NCBI GenBank assembly: GCA_964617875.1 | Contig: CAZUAI010000004.1 | Location: 1 to 64,000, forward strand | From: CAZMVY01 sp964617875 | GTDB lineage: Bacteria; Planctomycetota; Phycisphaerae; UBA1845; PWPN01 | Reading direction: 5' to 3' | DNA length: 64,000 bases | Shown here: positions 33,449 through 42,419 of the stretch, piece by piece | How positions within the stretch are numbered: position 1 is the first letter of the stretch | Layout of the letters: each line of letters opens with the position of its first letter | The notes under the pieces: generated by a model | What the model saw: the letters and a program-made list of their open reading frames with translations, nothing else | What the model was told of the DNA's origin: nothing | The model's database searches: none | Made by a program: the position numbers and the translations under genes

Positions 33449-34423
33449 TCACCAGTCTCCGGTCTCGTGCGCGTGCCATGCGCAGCCGGCCGCGCCGATC
33501 ATCCCCGCATCGTCGCCCAGCGTGGCGAACATGATCTCGGGGAAGTCGTCGAGCAGGACCCATGTCTGCTTGCGGAAATGTCCGCGGATGCGGTCGAGCA
33601 GCGGCTGGCCGGCGTTGATCATGCCGCCGGCGAAGACGATCCGCTCGGGGTTCGTCGTGTGCTGCATGATGACGCAGGCGATGCCGAGGTAACGGCAGGC
33701 GTCGTCCCAGATCATCTCGGCGAGCTTGTCGCCGGCCAGGGCGGCCCGCTCGACGTGCTCCGCCCGGATTTCCTCGCCGCGGTCGAGCATCGCCTTGAGC
33801 GACGACGGCTTGCCGGCGCGGATCTCCTCGGCCATCCGCGCGGCGAGGTTGCTCGCCGACGAGTAGGCCTCGACGCAGCCGTATTGCTTGCACGAACACT
33901 GCCGGCCGCCGGGCTGCACGATGATGTGCCCGAGTTCGCCGCCGTTCTCGAAGTGCCCGCGGAGCAGGTTGCCGTTGTGAATGACGCCGCCGCCGACGCC
34001 CGTGCCGAGCGTGAACATCACCATGTCGCGGACGCCCTTGCCCGCCCCCGCCCAGTACTCGCCCCAGGCGGCGGCGTTCGCGTCGTTCTCGAGCGTCGAG
34101 CGGAGGCCCGTCCGCTTCGTGATCTCGTCCCGCAGAGGGACGTTCTTCATGCACGGCAGGTTGCCGGGGTTGATGACCAGGCCCCGGCGGTGGCTCATGG
34201 GCCCGGGCGAGCCGATCCCGACGCCGACGACGTCCTCGGTCCGCGCGCCGCCGTCGCGGATCGCCCGCTCGACCGCGCCGGCGATCGTCGAAACGACGTG
34301 CTCCGTGCCCTTCTCGATGCCGGCCGGCACGCTGAACTTGCTCAGCACCTTGCCGTCGCCGTCCACCAGCCCCGCCTTCAGGTTCGTCCCGCCGAGATCG
34401 ATTCCGACGCAGTACTTGGCCAT
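33449..34423 (-). CDS. ROK family sugar kinase (glucokinase-like)
   Basis: This 324-residue ROK kinase has YCVGIDLGGTNLKAGLVD, the catalytic ENDANAAAWGEY (Asp114), TLGTGVGGGVI, and GGELGHIIV followed by the zinc-binding CSCKQYGCVEAYSS, in which Lys replaces the usual first Gly of the CxCGxxGCxE motif while all three Cys are kept. It most likely phosphorylates glucose (or mannose or N-acetylglucosamine). It starts 99 bases upstream of the FGGY gene on the same strand, with a REP-like palindrome between them that could affect transcript processing. Confidence 0.92.
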   Translation of the reverse strand: MAKYCVGIDLGGTNLKAGLVDGDGKVLSKFSVPAGIEKGTEHVVSTIAGAVERAIRDGGARTEDVVGVGIGSPGPMSHRRGLVINPGNLPCMKNVPLRDEITKRTGLRSTLENDANAAAWGEYWAGAGKGVRDMVMFTLGTGVGGGVIHNGNLLRGHFENGGELGHIIVQPGGRQCSCKQYGCVEAYSSASNLAARMAEEIRAGKPSSLKAMLDRGEEIRAEHVERAALAGDKLAEMIWDDACRYLGIACVIMQHTTNPERIVFAGGMINAGQPLLDRIRGHFRKQTWVLLDDFPEIMFATLGDDAGMIGAAGCAWHAHETGDW

Positions 34424-34563
34424 GGGTAGTCCGTTCTCCCGTTCGTCCGTTGCTCGGTTGCTCCCTTACTCGACAGCAGGTCCCGGGTGGCGAGCGGCGA
34501 GTCGAAGACCGCGTGTGCCCCCGACTCGCGCTCGCATTCCGTCCGGCTCTGCCCCCTGGGCCC

Positions 34564-36156
34564 TCAGCCTTTGGCCGGGGCCAGCGTCACCGTGCGGACA
34601 AGCTTGATCGGCGGGCTCTTGGCCGCCAGGGCGTCGATCGCCGCCTGCGGCGCGGGCTCGTCGATCTTGAGAACCATCAGCGCCGTGTCCTTCTGCCGCG
34701 AGAGCGCCATGTCCGCGATGTTCACCTTCTGCTGCGCCAGCGTCGTGCCGACCAGGCCGATCACACCCGGCTCGTCGTGGTTGTGGACGATGACCATCGA
34801 GCCCTCGGGCACCATGTCCATCCGGTAGTTGTCGATCGCCAGGATCCGCGGCAGGCCGTCGAGAAAGACCGTGCCTTCGATGCTGTGGGGGCCGCTCTTG
34901 GTCTCGACCTTGGCCACGACGTTGTCGGTGAACGTCTCGCTCCTGGACGTGTTCGCGTGCGAGATGGCGATGCCGCGCTCCTTCGCCGCGTTCTCCACGT
35001 TGATCAGGTTCGGCCGCGTGGTGAGCTGCGGGCTGAGCAGTTCGATCAGGATCTGTTTCGCCAGGAGGGCGCCGACCGGCTCGAGCGATTCGCCGCTCGT
35101 CGTGAGGCTGAGCTTCTCGACCCCGCCCGCGCAGAGCGGGGCCAGGATCGCGCCCATCCGCTGCGCCAGGTCCAGGTACGCCTTGTCCCGGGCGGAGAGC
35201 TGCGGGGGCAGCCCTGCGGCGTTTACGGCCCAGCGGATCTCGTCGCGGAGGAGGTAGCTCAGCAGCACGTCCACCGCGTCGAGCGAGACGGCGAGCTGCG
35301 CCTCGTCCGTGCTGGCGCCCAGGTGCGGCGTCAGCACGATGTTCGGGGCGGACGTCAGCGGATTGTTCTCGACCGGCTCCTTGCTGAAGACGTCGACCGC
35401 CGCCGCCGCGACCTGGCCGCTCTTGAGGGCCTCGGCCAGCGCCGCCTCGTCGATGATGGTTCCGCGGGCGCAGTTGACGATCCGCACGCCCTTCTTGCAC
35501 CTGGCGAACTGGGCCGCGCCGAGCATTCCCTTCGTCTCCGGCGTGCCTTTCGCGTGGATCGTGATGTAGTCCGCCTCGGCCAGAAGTTCGTCAAGCGTCT
35601 TGACGATCGTCACCCGGCCGTCGAGCGCCGTGGCATCCGTGAAGAACGGGTCGTACGCGATGACCTTCATGTCGAAGCTCAGCGCCCGCACGGCCACCGT
35701 GCTGCCGATCCTCCCGAAGCCGATGATCCCGAGCGTCTTGCCGGCGATCTGGGTGCCCATGAACTTGGACTTCTCCCAGCGGCCGGCTTTCATGCTCGCG
35801 TCCGCCTCGGGGATGCGCCGCGACATGGCCAGCAGCATCGCCATGGTATGCTCGGCCGTCGAGATCGTGTTCGCGTCCGGCGTGTTCATCACGAGGATGC
35901 CCTGCTGGGTCGCGGCCGCGAGGTCCACGTTGTCCACCCCGACGCCCGCCCGGGCGATCGCCCGGAGCTTGCCGGGGTTCTGCATGACTTTCGCGGTGAT
36001 CTTCACGCCCGAGCGGATCAGCATGCCGTCATAGCCGCCGACGATCGAGGCGAGTTCCTCTTCGCCGAGTCCCGGCTTCACGTCGAACTGGATGCCCGCC
36101 GCCGCCAGGCGGTCGAGCCCGGCCTGCGCAAGTTTGTCCGCCACGAGGATCTTCAT
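34564..36156 (-). CDS. serA: D-3-phosphoglycerate dehydrogenase
   Basis: SerA oxidises 3-phosphoglycerate to phosphohydroxypyruvate, the first step of serine synthesis. The 530-residue protein is the long form: catalytic and NAD domains (ARAGVGVDNVDLAAA, TLGIIGFGRIGSTVA, NCARGTIIDEAALAEAL, the His of LTPHLGASTDEAQ), an allosteric-substrate-binding domain (about 320-450) and a C-terminal ACT domain (NHDEPGVIGLVGTTLAQQKVNIADMALSR) that usually binds serine for feedback control. No serB or serC is in the window. It has its own probable promoter with a hairpin in the spacer. Confidence 0.97.
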   Translation of the reverse strand: MKILVADKLAQAGLDRLAAAGIQFDVKPGLGEEELASIVGGYDGMLIRSGVKITAKVMQNPGKLRAIARAGVGVDNVDLAAATQQGILVMNTPDANTISTAEHTMAMLLAMSRRIPEADASMKAGRWEKSKFMGTQIAGKTLGIIGFGRIGSTVAVRALSFDMKVIAYDPFFTDATALDGRVTIVKTLDELLAEADYITIHAKGTPETKGMLGAAQFARCKKGVRIVNCARGTIIDEAALAEALKSGQVAAAAVDVFSKEPVENNPLTSAPNIVLTPHLGASTDEAQLAVSLDAVDVLLSYLLRDEIRWAVNAAGLPPQLSARDKAYLDLAQRMGAILAPLCAGGVEKLSLTTSGESLEPVGALLAKQILIELLSPQLTTRPNLINVENAAKERGIAISHANTSRSETFTDNVVAKVETKSGPHSIEGTVFLDGLPRILAIDNYRMDMVPEGSMVIVHNHDEPGVIGLVGTTLAQQKVNIADMALSRQKDTALMVLKIDEPAPQAAIDALAAKSPPIKLVRTVTLAPAKG

Positions 36157-36218
36157 GGTTTGCTCACTCCAAACGTTGTTACATGCCCTAGGGTCCGTGC
36201 CGTATCCACGAAGCCTCT

Positions 36219-36246
36219 ATTCTACCGTTCCTTGCGGAACAGGCAA
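36219..36246 (-). promoter_or_regulatory. serA: Probable sigma70-type promoter of serA
   Basis: On the minus strand TTGCCT (36246-36241), a 16-base spacer and TAGAAT (36224-36219) precede serA; the -10 matches at five of six positions. A GTTCC-TTGC-GGAAC inverted repeat (36227-36240) fills the spacer and could bind a regulator. Confidence 0.5.
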
Positions 36247-36316
36247 CAGAGGGCGCGACCGGCAGGCGGGCAAATCTCCGCATCTGCAGGCACGCCGTCC
36301 TGGAGAACGGCCCAAT

Positions 36317-37483
36317 CTACCGCTGTCGGAGGAGTGAGGCGAAGTAGTCCCAGGCGGCGGCGCGGGTGCCGTCGGGCTTGATGAGGTAGAAGCCGCGGAC
36401 CTCGTCGTTGGCGGGACGGCGGCCGCCGGCGCGGCTCTCGTTGTCGTAGACCTGCCAGTAGACGACGTACGGACAGCCCCAGTCGAGCGACTCCTCGACC
36501 GTCATCCGCAGCACGCGGAGGCTCTTCTCCGTGGTCGCGTCCGGGTCCGTGGCCGACCGCACCTCCGGCCAGCCGAACTCGCCGACATAGACGTTCTTCG
36601 CGCCGAAGGCGGCGCTGTCCGGCGCCCTGGCCGCGATGCAGTCCAGGGCCTTCCGGAAGAGCCGGCGGCCCGCGTCGATGTCGCCGGCGGCCACGCCGAT
36701 CGTGTCATACGCCGAGTACGAGTACAGGTCGCAATGCGTCTGCGGCAGGACGTTGTTGATCACGCCGGGCCGGCCGTCCATCGCCAGCTTTGCCAGGTTC
36801 ACCTCGCACGCGTGGTAGACCTTCACGTCGCTGCGGACCTCGCGCCGCGCGCGGCTGACGCCGTCCTGGCGGGCGTTGAGCCAACGGGCCATGCCCCGGG
36901 CGGCCTCGTCGGACGGGTCCTTGGCGGGGGCCGTGCTGGTCGAGCCGCGGAGCGCCCAGTCGCCCTCCCAGTGCTGGAACACGAACGTCTTGCCTGTGCC
37001 GCGATAGGTCTCGAGGAAGTGCTTCGCGAGGTCGTGGAACTCCTGCTCCTCGCGGGCGAAGTCGGCGTCGGACACGCCCCCGCGCCAGTAGTGCGAGTCC
37101 TTCCGGCCCAGGGCGTAGACGGTCATGATGTACGTCTTGAACGGCTTGCGGAACAGCGCGCGGTAGTACGGGTGCCTGGCCATCGCGACGAGGCTCGCGA
37201 ACTCCTTCGGCCACTCGCTGTTGAACCGGTAGTGGTGGGCGGGGTTCGACAGATAGAGCTTGATGACGCGCATGCCGAGCTTGAGGATCTCGTCGGCGCC
37301 CTCGTTGAGGAAGTCGTTCCGGGTGAAGCTGTAGGTGCCCGACACATGCGTGCAGCCAAGCCGTTCGGCGAGCGGCGTCTTGCGCGCCGGTCGCGGCCCC
37401 TCCGCGGGGACCGGCTGTGCGGCACTGACCAGTGCCCAGACCCCTGCGATCAGAATCCCCGTCGTTCCGCCGTTTCGTGCCAT
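36317..37483 (-). CDS. Secreted TIM-barrel protein, glycoside-hydrolase-like
   Basis: The 388-residue product has a signal peptide (GILIAGVWALVSAAQPVPAEG). The rest reads as a (beta/alpha)8 barrel: GTYSFTRNDFLNEGADEILKLGMRVIKLYL, FVFQHWEGDWALRG, VYHACEVNLAK, NVYVGEFGWPEV near the seventh-strand position of a clan A-type nucleophile (Glu in GEFG), and YVVYWQVYDNE near the end. This suggests a retaining glycosidase fold related to GH5/GH39-type barrels, but I cannot name a family. It lies 158 bases downstream of the gene ending at 37642 on the same strand, separated by a region with no gene. Confidence 0.72.
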   Translation of the reverse strand: MARNGGTTGILIAGVWALVSAAQPVPAEGPRPARKTPLAERLGCTHVSGTYSFTRNDFLNEGADEILKLGMRVIKLYLSNPAHHYRFNSEWPKEFASLVAMARHPYYRALFRKPFKTYIMTVYALGRKDSHYWRGGVSDADFAREEQEFHDLAKHFLETYRGTGKTFVFQHWEGDWALRGSTSTAPAKDPSDEAARGMARWLNARQDGVSRARREVRSDVKVYHACEVNLAKLAMDGRPGVINNVLPQTHCDLYSYSAYDTIGVAAGDIDAGRRLFRKALDCIAARAPDSAAFGAKNVYVGEFGWPEVRSATDPDATTEKSLRVLRMTVEESLDWGCPYVVYWQVYDNESRAGGRRPANDEVRGFYLIKPDGTRAAAWDYFASLLRQR

Positions 37484-37641
37484 TTATTCGCCTCTTTGCC
37501 TTTGCGGGAGAACCGGCATCGCCGCTGACGTGCGAAAACCACCAGCCGCACACGTCGTCAAGATCGGTAGCCGGTCCCGTCCGCGATCTTCCGCTTTCCC
37601 ATGGTCCCGCTTCTCCGGCGTGCGTCACGCGGCGTCGGCGT

Positions 37642-38076
37642 TCAGATCTCTCCGCCCGCCACGATCGCCGCCAGAAAGCGATCCAGGTAGCCCTTCTCGA
37701 TGAAGGTCTGCAACGCCTCCACGGTCGTCTCGTGGTCCATGCCCCACAGGCTCGTGCGGTGGTCCTTCATCTCGACGTCCATCTGGATCAGCAGCACGCG
37801 GTCCACGGCCAGGGCCGGAGGCAGTTCACGGAACAGCACCGCCGCCAGGTGGTTTACGCCGGGCCCGCCCACGCAGATCAGCGGGCACTGGTGCAGTTCC
37901 TCGTTGTTGATGTAGTGAAGGTCGCTCAGGACCAGGCAGCGCCACGGCGAGTCGGCCGGCAGGCGCCCCCGGATTTCGTCCGCCAGGCGGTACGCGAGCG
38001 GCCGATCCTTGTCCTCGGCCCGCAGCGACGTGCCGGTGACGATGAGGATCAGGTTGTCGAGGTCATAGTCTTCCAT
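37642..38076 (-). CDS. Conserved-type hypothetical protein, about 144 residues
   Basis: I do not recognise this protein. It starts MEDYDLDNLILIVTGTSLRAED and looks like one compact alpha/beta domain: alternating hydrophobic strands (NLILIVTG, WRCLVLSDL, CPLICVGG, DRVLLIQMDV) with helices between, and the Gly-rich ICVGGPGVNHLAA. The pattern suggests a small Rossmann-like or flavodoxin-like fold. No signal peptide or membrane segment is seen in this form. The ATG at 38076 is preferred to a longer frame because a near-consensus promoter ends only a few bases upstream of it, which suggests a very short or absent leader. The gene lies 95 bases downstream of manA. Confidence 0.7.
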   Translation of the reverse strand: MEDYDLDNLILIVTGTSLRAEDKDRPLAYRLADEIRGRLPADSPWRCLVLSDLHYINNEELHQCPLICVGGPGVNHLAAVLFRELPPALAVDRVLLIQMDVEMKDHRTSLWGMDHETTVEALQTFIEKGYLDRFLAAIVAGGEI

Positions 38077-38088
38077 CGCCCAACGCGC

Positions 38089-38117
38089 ATTATACGCAAC
38101 GCGCGTTCGGCCGTCAC
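38089..38117 (-). promoter_or_regulatory. Promoter with consensus TATAAT -10, possibly giving a leaderless mRNA
   Basis: On the minus strand GTGACG (38117-38112), a 17-base spacer and a perfect TATAAT (38094-38089) precede the gene at 38076. The start site would fall around 38082, about six bases before the ATG. Confidence 0.55.
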
Positions 38118-38170
38118 CGCCGGCGCCGGCAAGAAACACCAGTCGGCGCGGGAAGGCGGCGTACGCACCA

Positions 38171-39175
38171 TTACGTGGTCCTCGGCGCCGGCATGGACAC
38201 GTCGAGCCAGACGGCCGGCCGGATGACGCGGACGCGGGCGTCCTTCATCGCCGCCGGCAGCAGAACCACGTCGCCGCGACGGGCTTTCCGCGCGCCATGC
38301 CCGCCGTCGCATAGGATCTCGACCTCGCCGTCGAGCAGGATCCACACCACCGGCTCCGCGTACGGGAGCCGCTGCTCGGTGCCCTCGATCATTCGCACCT
38401 TCTCTATGACGAACTGCTCGCAGGCCGCCAGTCGGGTCACGGCGGTCCACATGTCGGCGGAGTGCGAGCGGGGCGGCGGTTCCGGGGGCCCGGGCGAGTC
38501 GAAGTCAATGCAGCGCAACGCCTGCTCGACGTGCAGTTCGCGAGGCCGGCCGGTCGATGGGTCGATGCGATTCCAGTCGAAAAGCCGGTACGTCGTGTCG
38601 GACGGCGTCTGGACCTCCGCCACGAGCACGCCGGCTCCGAGTGCGTGCACGGTGCCGCCGGGCAGGTAGTGGCAGTCGCCCGGGCGAGCGGGCACGGGCC
38701 GCAAGAGCGGGGCCACGTCGCCCGTCCGCAGCGCCTCGACGAATTGCCCGCGCGCCACGCCGGGCTGAAGCCCGAGGTAGATCATCGAGCCCGGCTCGGC
38801 GGCCACGACGTACCATGCCTCGTTCTTGAGGTGCGCCCCGGGCTCGGTCGCCGCGACGGCCGCCGGCGGGTGTACCTGCACGCTGAGGTCCGCGACGGCG
38901 TCAAGGAACTTGATCAGCAGCGGGAAGCGGCCTTCGACGAGCCGGGCCGAGCCGAGCAGCTCACGGCCCCACTCGCCGACGAGCCGTCGGAGCGAGTGCC
39001 CGCGATACGGGCCCTCGCGGACAACCGACTCATCGCCGGGCAGGTCGGAAAGCTCCCACGATTCGCCGATGCTCTGACCCGCCGGCAGCGTCTTGCCGAG
39101 CACGCTTGCCAGCCGGCGCCCTCCCCAGATCCTGGGCTTGAGGATCGGTTCGAAGATCAGAGGTTGTATGTGCAT
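38171..39175 (-). CDS. manA: Mannose-6-phosphate isomerase, class I cupin type
   Basis: ManA interconverts mannose-6-phosphate and fructose-6-phosphate. The 334-residue protein starts MHIQPLIFEPILKPRIWGG and carries the zinc ligands and active-site motifs: LSVQVHPP, HLKNEAWYVV, the GTVHALGAGVLVAEVQ block and SDTTYRLFDW. A second cupin-like domain (WILLDGEVEILCDG) forms the C-terminus. The longer frame adds four residues. It follows the PfkB kinase gene by 15 bases, so the two are probably co-transcribed; the ROK kinase and hexomutase nearby would complete mannose use. Confidence 0.94.
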   Translation of the reverse strand: MHIQPLIFEPILKPRIWGGRRLASVLGKTLPAGQSIGESWELSDLPGDESVVREGPYRGHSLRRLVGEWGRELLGSARLVEGRFPLLIKFLDAVADLSVQVHPPAAVAATEPGAHLKNEAWYVVAAEPGSMIYLGLQPGVARGQFVEALRTGDVAPLLRPVPARPGDCHYLPGGTVHALGAGVLVAEVQTPSDTTYRLFDWNRIDPSTGRPRELHVEQALRCIDFDSPGPPEPPPRSHSADMWTAVTRLAACEQFVIEKVRMIEGTEQRLPYAEPVVWILLDGEVEILCDGGHGARKARRGDVVLLPAAMKDARVRVIRPAVWLDVSMPAPRTT

Positions 39176-39190
39176 TGCGTCGGGCAAGGG

Positions 39191-40147
39191 TCATGTCCGC
39201 GTCGGCGTGGTTTTCTGGAATGCGCGGATCTGCGCCAGCGGCACGATGCCCGTCGAGGCCCCGGGCGCCTGGATGCAGTGGGCCGCGACCGCGTTGCCCA
39301 GCGCCGCCGCATCGGGCATCGACTGGCCCTCGTGCAGCCCCGTAATGAATCCCGCGCACCAGCAGTCGCCCGCGCCGGTCGTGTCGACCACCTTGTCCAC
39401 CTTGTACGACGGCACCATCGTCTCGGCGCCGTTCGCGTCCCGGCAGAACGCGCCCTTCACGTCCATCTTGATCACGGCGTTCCGGCAGCCCCGGTCCTGG
39501 AAGAACTTCGCCATCGCCGACGGGTCGCTCTCGCCCGTGATGGCCTTCGCCTCCGGCTGTGACGGGATGAAGTAGTCCAGGTGCGGCAGGCACGGCAGGA
39601 TGGCTTCGTCCCACTGCTTCTTCGTCGCGGAGTCGAGGTACACCGTGTCCAGCAGCGTCCTGGCGCCGGCCTTCTGCGCCTCGGCCAGGACGCGGGCCGT
39701 CTGCTCGCCGTCAAACGTCTTCATCACCATCGTCCCCGTCACGAAGCAGAACTTCGCCCGGCGAACGACGTCGAGGTTGACGTCCTCGAAGCGGAGCGTG
39801 CCGTTCGTTCCCATCGTGTGGAAGAAGCTCCGCTCGCCGTGGCTCAGCACGGCGACGAACGTGAACGGCGTGTGCGAGTCGTCGGCCAGCACGAGTCCCT
39901 CGGTGCCGATCCGGTGCTTAAGGCATTCGTTGCGCACGAATTCGCCGAGGGCGTCGCGGCCGACCTTGATGACGATGTCGCACGGCACGCCCATCTTCGC
40001 CATGGCGATCGAGCAATTCGTGGCGTTGCCGCCGGTCGTGATCGTGAGCTGGTCGAACAGCCGCAGACCGCCCGGCGGCGGAAAGTCGTCAATCGTGCGA
40101 CCGATGATGTCCACCGTGCAGATGCCGACGTTGACGATGTCACTCAT
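39191..40147 (-). CDS. PfkB family carbohydrate kinase
   Basis: The 318-residue ribokinase-type kinase has the N-terminal glycine motif LTITTGGNATNCSIAMAKMG, IVIKVGRDALGEFVRNEC, and the C-terminal signature DKVVDTTGAGDCWCAGFITGL with the catalytic Asp in GAGD. PfkB kinases phosphorylate sugars, nucleosides or sugar phosphates; the substrate is open. The ATG overlaps the upstream GT-C stop (ATGA), which fixes the start; the much longer frame to 42061 is antisense-like shadow over that gene. Position before manA suggests a hexose or hexose-phosphate substrate. Confidence 0.92.
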   Translation of the reverse strand: MSDIVNVGICTVDIIGRTIDDFPPPGGLRLFDQLTITTGGNATNCSIAMAKMGVPCDIVIKVGRDALGEFVRNECLKHRIGTEGLVLADDSHTPFTFVAVLSHGERSFFHTMGTNGTLRFEDVNLDVVRRAKFCFVTGTMVMKTFDGEQTARVLAEAQKAGARTLLDTVYLDSATKKQWDEAILPCLPHLDYFIPSQPEAKAITGESDPSAMAKFFQDRGCRNAVIKMDVKGAFCRDANGAETMVPSYKVDKVVDTTGAGDCWCAGFITGLHEGQSMPDAAALGNAVAAHCIQAPGASTGIVPLAQIRAFQKTTPTRT

Positions 40148-42306
40148 TTCGGTACCTCGTAGATCGTTCCGTAGGGCACGCCGCCTTCGTTCGCGGCAAA
40201 GTTCTTCCGTTCCTCGAGACCCAGCTTGGCCAGCTCGGTGAACAGCACCTCGTCGATCCCGGGCCAGAAGCCGTACGTCGCCCGAAGCCGCTCCATTTCC
40301 ATCCAGTCCACGTACACGTGCGTCCACCCCGAACGCCGCAACCACCCGAGCGCCGCCACCGCGTCGCCGTCCGGCCCGGCCGCCGCCGCCAGCGGGTTTG
40401 CGTTGAACACGACCGTATAGCCGCACTTCCGCTGCACGTACAGCGAGCGGGCGTCGCCGACGAGCAGCACCCGCGCATCCCGCGGCAGCTCGCCATTGAT
40501 GAACCCCCAGTGGGCCGTGCCTGGCCACTGGCCGCCGAGCAGCCATTCCGTCTGCCCGTGCCAAGACAACCTGGCCACGCTGCCGTCGGCGTTCAGGATG
40601 CGGGACTGATAATAATAAAGCCGGCCGATGCGGTAAAGGCTGAACGCCGCCGCGATCAGCACGACCGTGCAAACCACCGCCGTCCGCCTCGCCCCGGCCG
40701 TTTCCATTGATCCCGGCGAGCCGGCAAAGGTCTGGGAATCCGCACGCACGGCGCCGGCGAACGCCCCCGCCTCCCGTTCGCGACCGCACACAGCCGTCGC
40801 CGCCAGCACGAACAACGGCGGCAGCACGGGCACCGCGAATCGCTCCACGAGCGTCGTCGTGCCGGCCCACAGCAGAACCTGCATGCCGACGATCGCTGCC
40901 AGCGCCCATCGCCGCCGCCGCTCCAGCAGCCACGCGACGGTCGCGAGGCCCCACAACAGCAGCCCGGTCCGCGGCTCGCGCATCACGCCGGACCACACCG
41001 CCCCGACACGGCCGGCCGCCGACCGCGCCGCCAAAGGTGGCTGATGGCCCGTCCGCCAGCGTGCCTCCGACGCCGAATCCCACACGTCGGGGCGATATCC
41101 CAGCCACGTCGTCGCCAGCGGGAAGACCGGATTGCCGCAGAATACCGCGTTCTTCAGCAGCCACGGCCCGAACGTCGCGAACGCGCCCAGAGCAAAGAGC
41201 AGCGTGGTGCGGATGCACCCGACAGGGCGGAGGGCTGAAGACTGAGAGCCGGGAGACGGGTCCTGTGCGGCCGCCCGGCGGTGACGCACGACATGGATGA
41301 CGGTCTGGGCGAGAATGACCAGCCCCAGCGGGATGGCGACCAGCACGACGGCTGTGTACTTGCAGCCGCAGGCCAGGCCGGCGAATACGCCCGCGAGCAA
41401 CGCCCACCGCGACGCGCCTGCGCCCACGCCTGCCCGCACGACCGCGCCGAGCGCAAGTGCCGTGAAGAGGAGCATCGCATTCTCGACGTATGCCACGCCG
41501 CTCAGGTACACCAGCCAGCCGCACGTGCCCGCGAGCACGGCGGCGAACAACGCCGTCCGCGGCCCGAACGGGCGTGCCGCCGCCCAGACGGCGGCCACCG
41601 TCAGGAACGCCAGCAGCGCGTTGAACACCTGCGCCGGCATGATGCCTTCGATCGCCCCGCCGCGCAGCACCATCGCGAGCAGGTACAGCATCTCCGCGTT
41701 CATCGGGAAATTGCTGTAGACGTTGTTCGGCAGAAACCCGATCCGACCTGCCTCGTAGTACGCCTTGGGGACCGCCAGGTGGTACTCGAGCACGTCGTAC
41801 CCGTTGCCCTCCTCCGGCCAGAGCACACCCGGCGGTGCCGTCGCCACGAGCATCGCCGTCGCGGCGAACGGCACCACGGCCAACCAGACCCAGTGCCACC
41901 CGCTGATCGGACGGAGTTCCACCTTCGTTCTGGCGGCGTAGGCCCGCCGCAGAGCGCCGCCGTAGGCGAGAATCGCCGCCGCCGTCATCGCCCCGAAGAT
42001 CGCCACCCAGACGCCCCGCTCGAGATGGCCGCAGACCCCCAGCGTCAGTTCGAGCAGGCAAAGCAGGCCCACCCCGAGCCCGAGCCCGAAGATGACATGG
42101 CAGGCGACCCGGCCGCCGCCGTCGCCGTCCGCCCCGACGCCGATCGCCCGCAGGATCAATGTGCCGGGCACGGCCGCCAGGGCCAGGATCGCCACGGCCG
42201 GCGCGCCCTCCGTCAGCACGAACGACAGCGCCACGGGCGATTCCACAAACAGAATGACGGCCCCGATCACGGCCGCCAACGCGAGCAGCACGAGCGGCGA
42301 ACGCAT
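40144..42306 (-). CDS. Polytopic membrane glycosyltransferase-like protein (GT-C)
   Basis: This 720-residue protein starts MRSPLVLLALAAVIGAVILF and has a dozen or so hydrophobic segments and a soluble C-terminal tail. After a membrane region it has PEEGNGYDVLEYHLAVPKAYYEAGRIGFLP, the '(D/E)..(E/D)YH...P..Y...G' layout known from mannosyltransferase-like GT-C proteins of planctomycetes, then NVYSNFPMNAEMLYLLAM. The role is inferred as transfer of a lipid-linked sugar; the target is unknown. It is the first gene of a minus-strand operon with pfkB and manA, linked by ATGA. GAGGA lies 10 bases before the ATG. Confidence 0.82.
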   Translation of the reverse strand: MRSPLVLLALAAVIGAVILFVESPVALSFVLTEGAPAVAILALAAVPGTLILRAIGVGADGDGGGRVACHVIFGLGLGVGLLCLLELTLGVCGHLERGVWVAIFGAMTAAAILAYGGALRRAYAARTKVELRPISGWHWVWLAVVPFAATAMLVATAPPGVLWPEEGNGYDVLEYHLAVPKAYYEAGRIGFLPNNVYSNFPMNAEMLYLLAMVLRGGAIEGIMPAQVFNALLAFLTVAAVWAAARPFGPRTALFAAVLAGTCGWLVYLSGVAYVENAMLLFTALALGAVVRAGVGAGASRWALLAGVFAGLACGCKYTAVVLVAIPLGLVILAQTVIHVVRHRRAAAQDPSPGSQSSALRPVGCIRTTLLFALGAFATFGPWLLKNAVFCGNPVFPLATTWLGYRPDVWDSASEARWRTGHQPPLAARSAAGRVGAVWSGVMREPRTGLLLWGLATVAWLLERRRRWALAAIVGMQVLLWAGTTTLVERFAVPVLPPLFVLAATAVCGREREAGAFAGAVRADSQTFAGSPGSMETAGARRTAVVCTVVLIAAAFSLYRIGRLYYYQSRILNADGSVARLSWHGQTEWLLGGQWPGTAHWGFINGELPRDARVLLVGDARSLYVQRKCGYTVVFNANPLAAAAGPDGDAVAALGWLRRSGWTHVYVDWMEMERLRATYGFWPGIDEVLFTELAKLGLEERKNFAANEGGVPYGTIYEVPK

Positions 42307-42349
42307 GGCCGAAGTGTCCTCGTGACCCGGCAACGAGTCAACCCCGTCG

Positions 42350-42378
42350 TTGCACTGAGTCGTGTCGGAGCGTATGTT
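42350..42378 (+). promoter_or_regulatory. Possible promoter for the paralogue-2 gene
   Basis: TTGCAC (42350-42355) and TATGTT (42373-42378) are 17 bases apart, about 41 bases before the ATG at 42420. Hexamer matches are only moderate (three and four of six). Confidence 0.3.
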
Positions 42379-42419
42379 CGCGCGGCAACAGGCTCAGTTG
42401 GCCCGAACGGAGGTTTGCC

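Noticed and set aside
31961..36381. Two long plus-strand open frames (822 and 643 codons)
   Set aside because: They are antisense to the FGGY kinase, ROK kinase and serA, whose motifs are intact.
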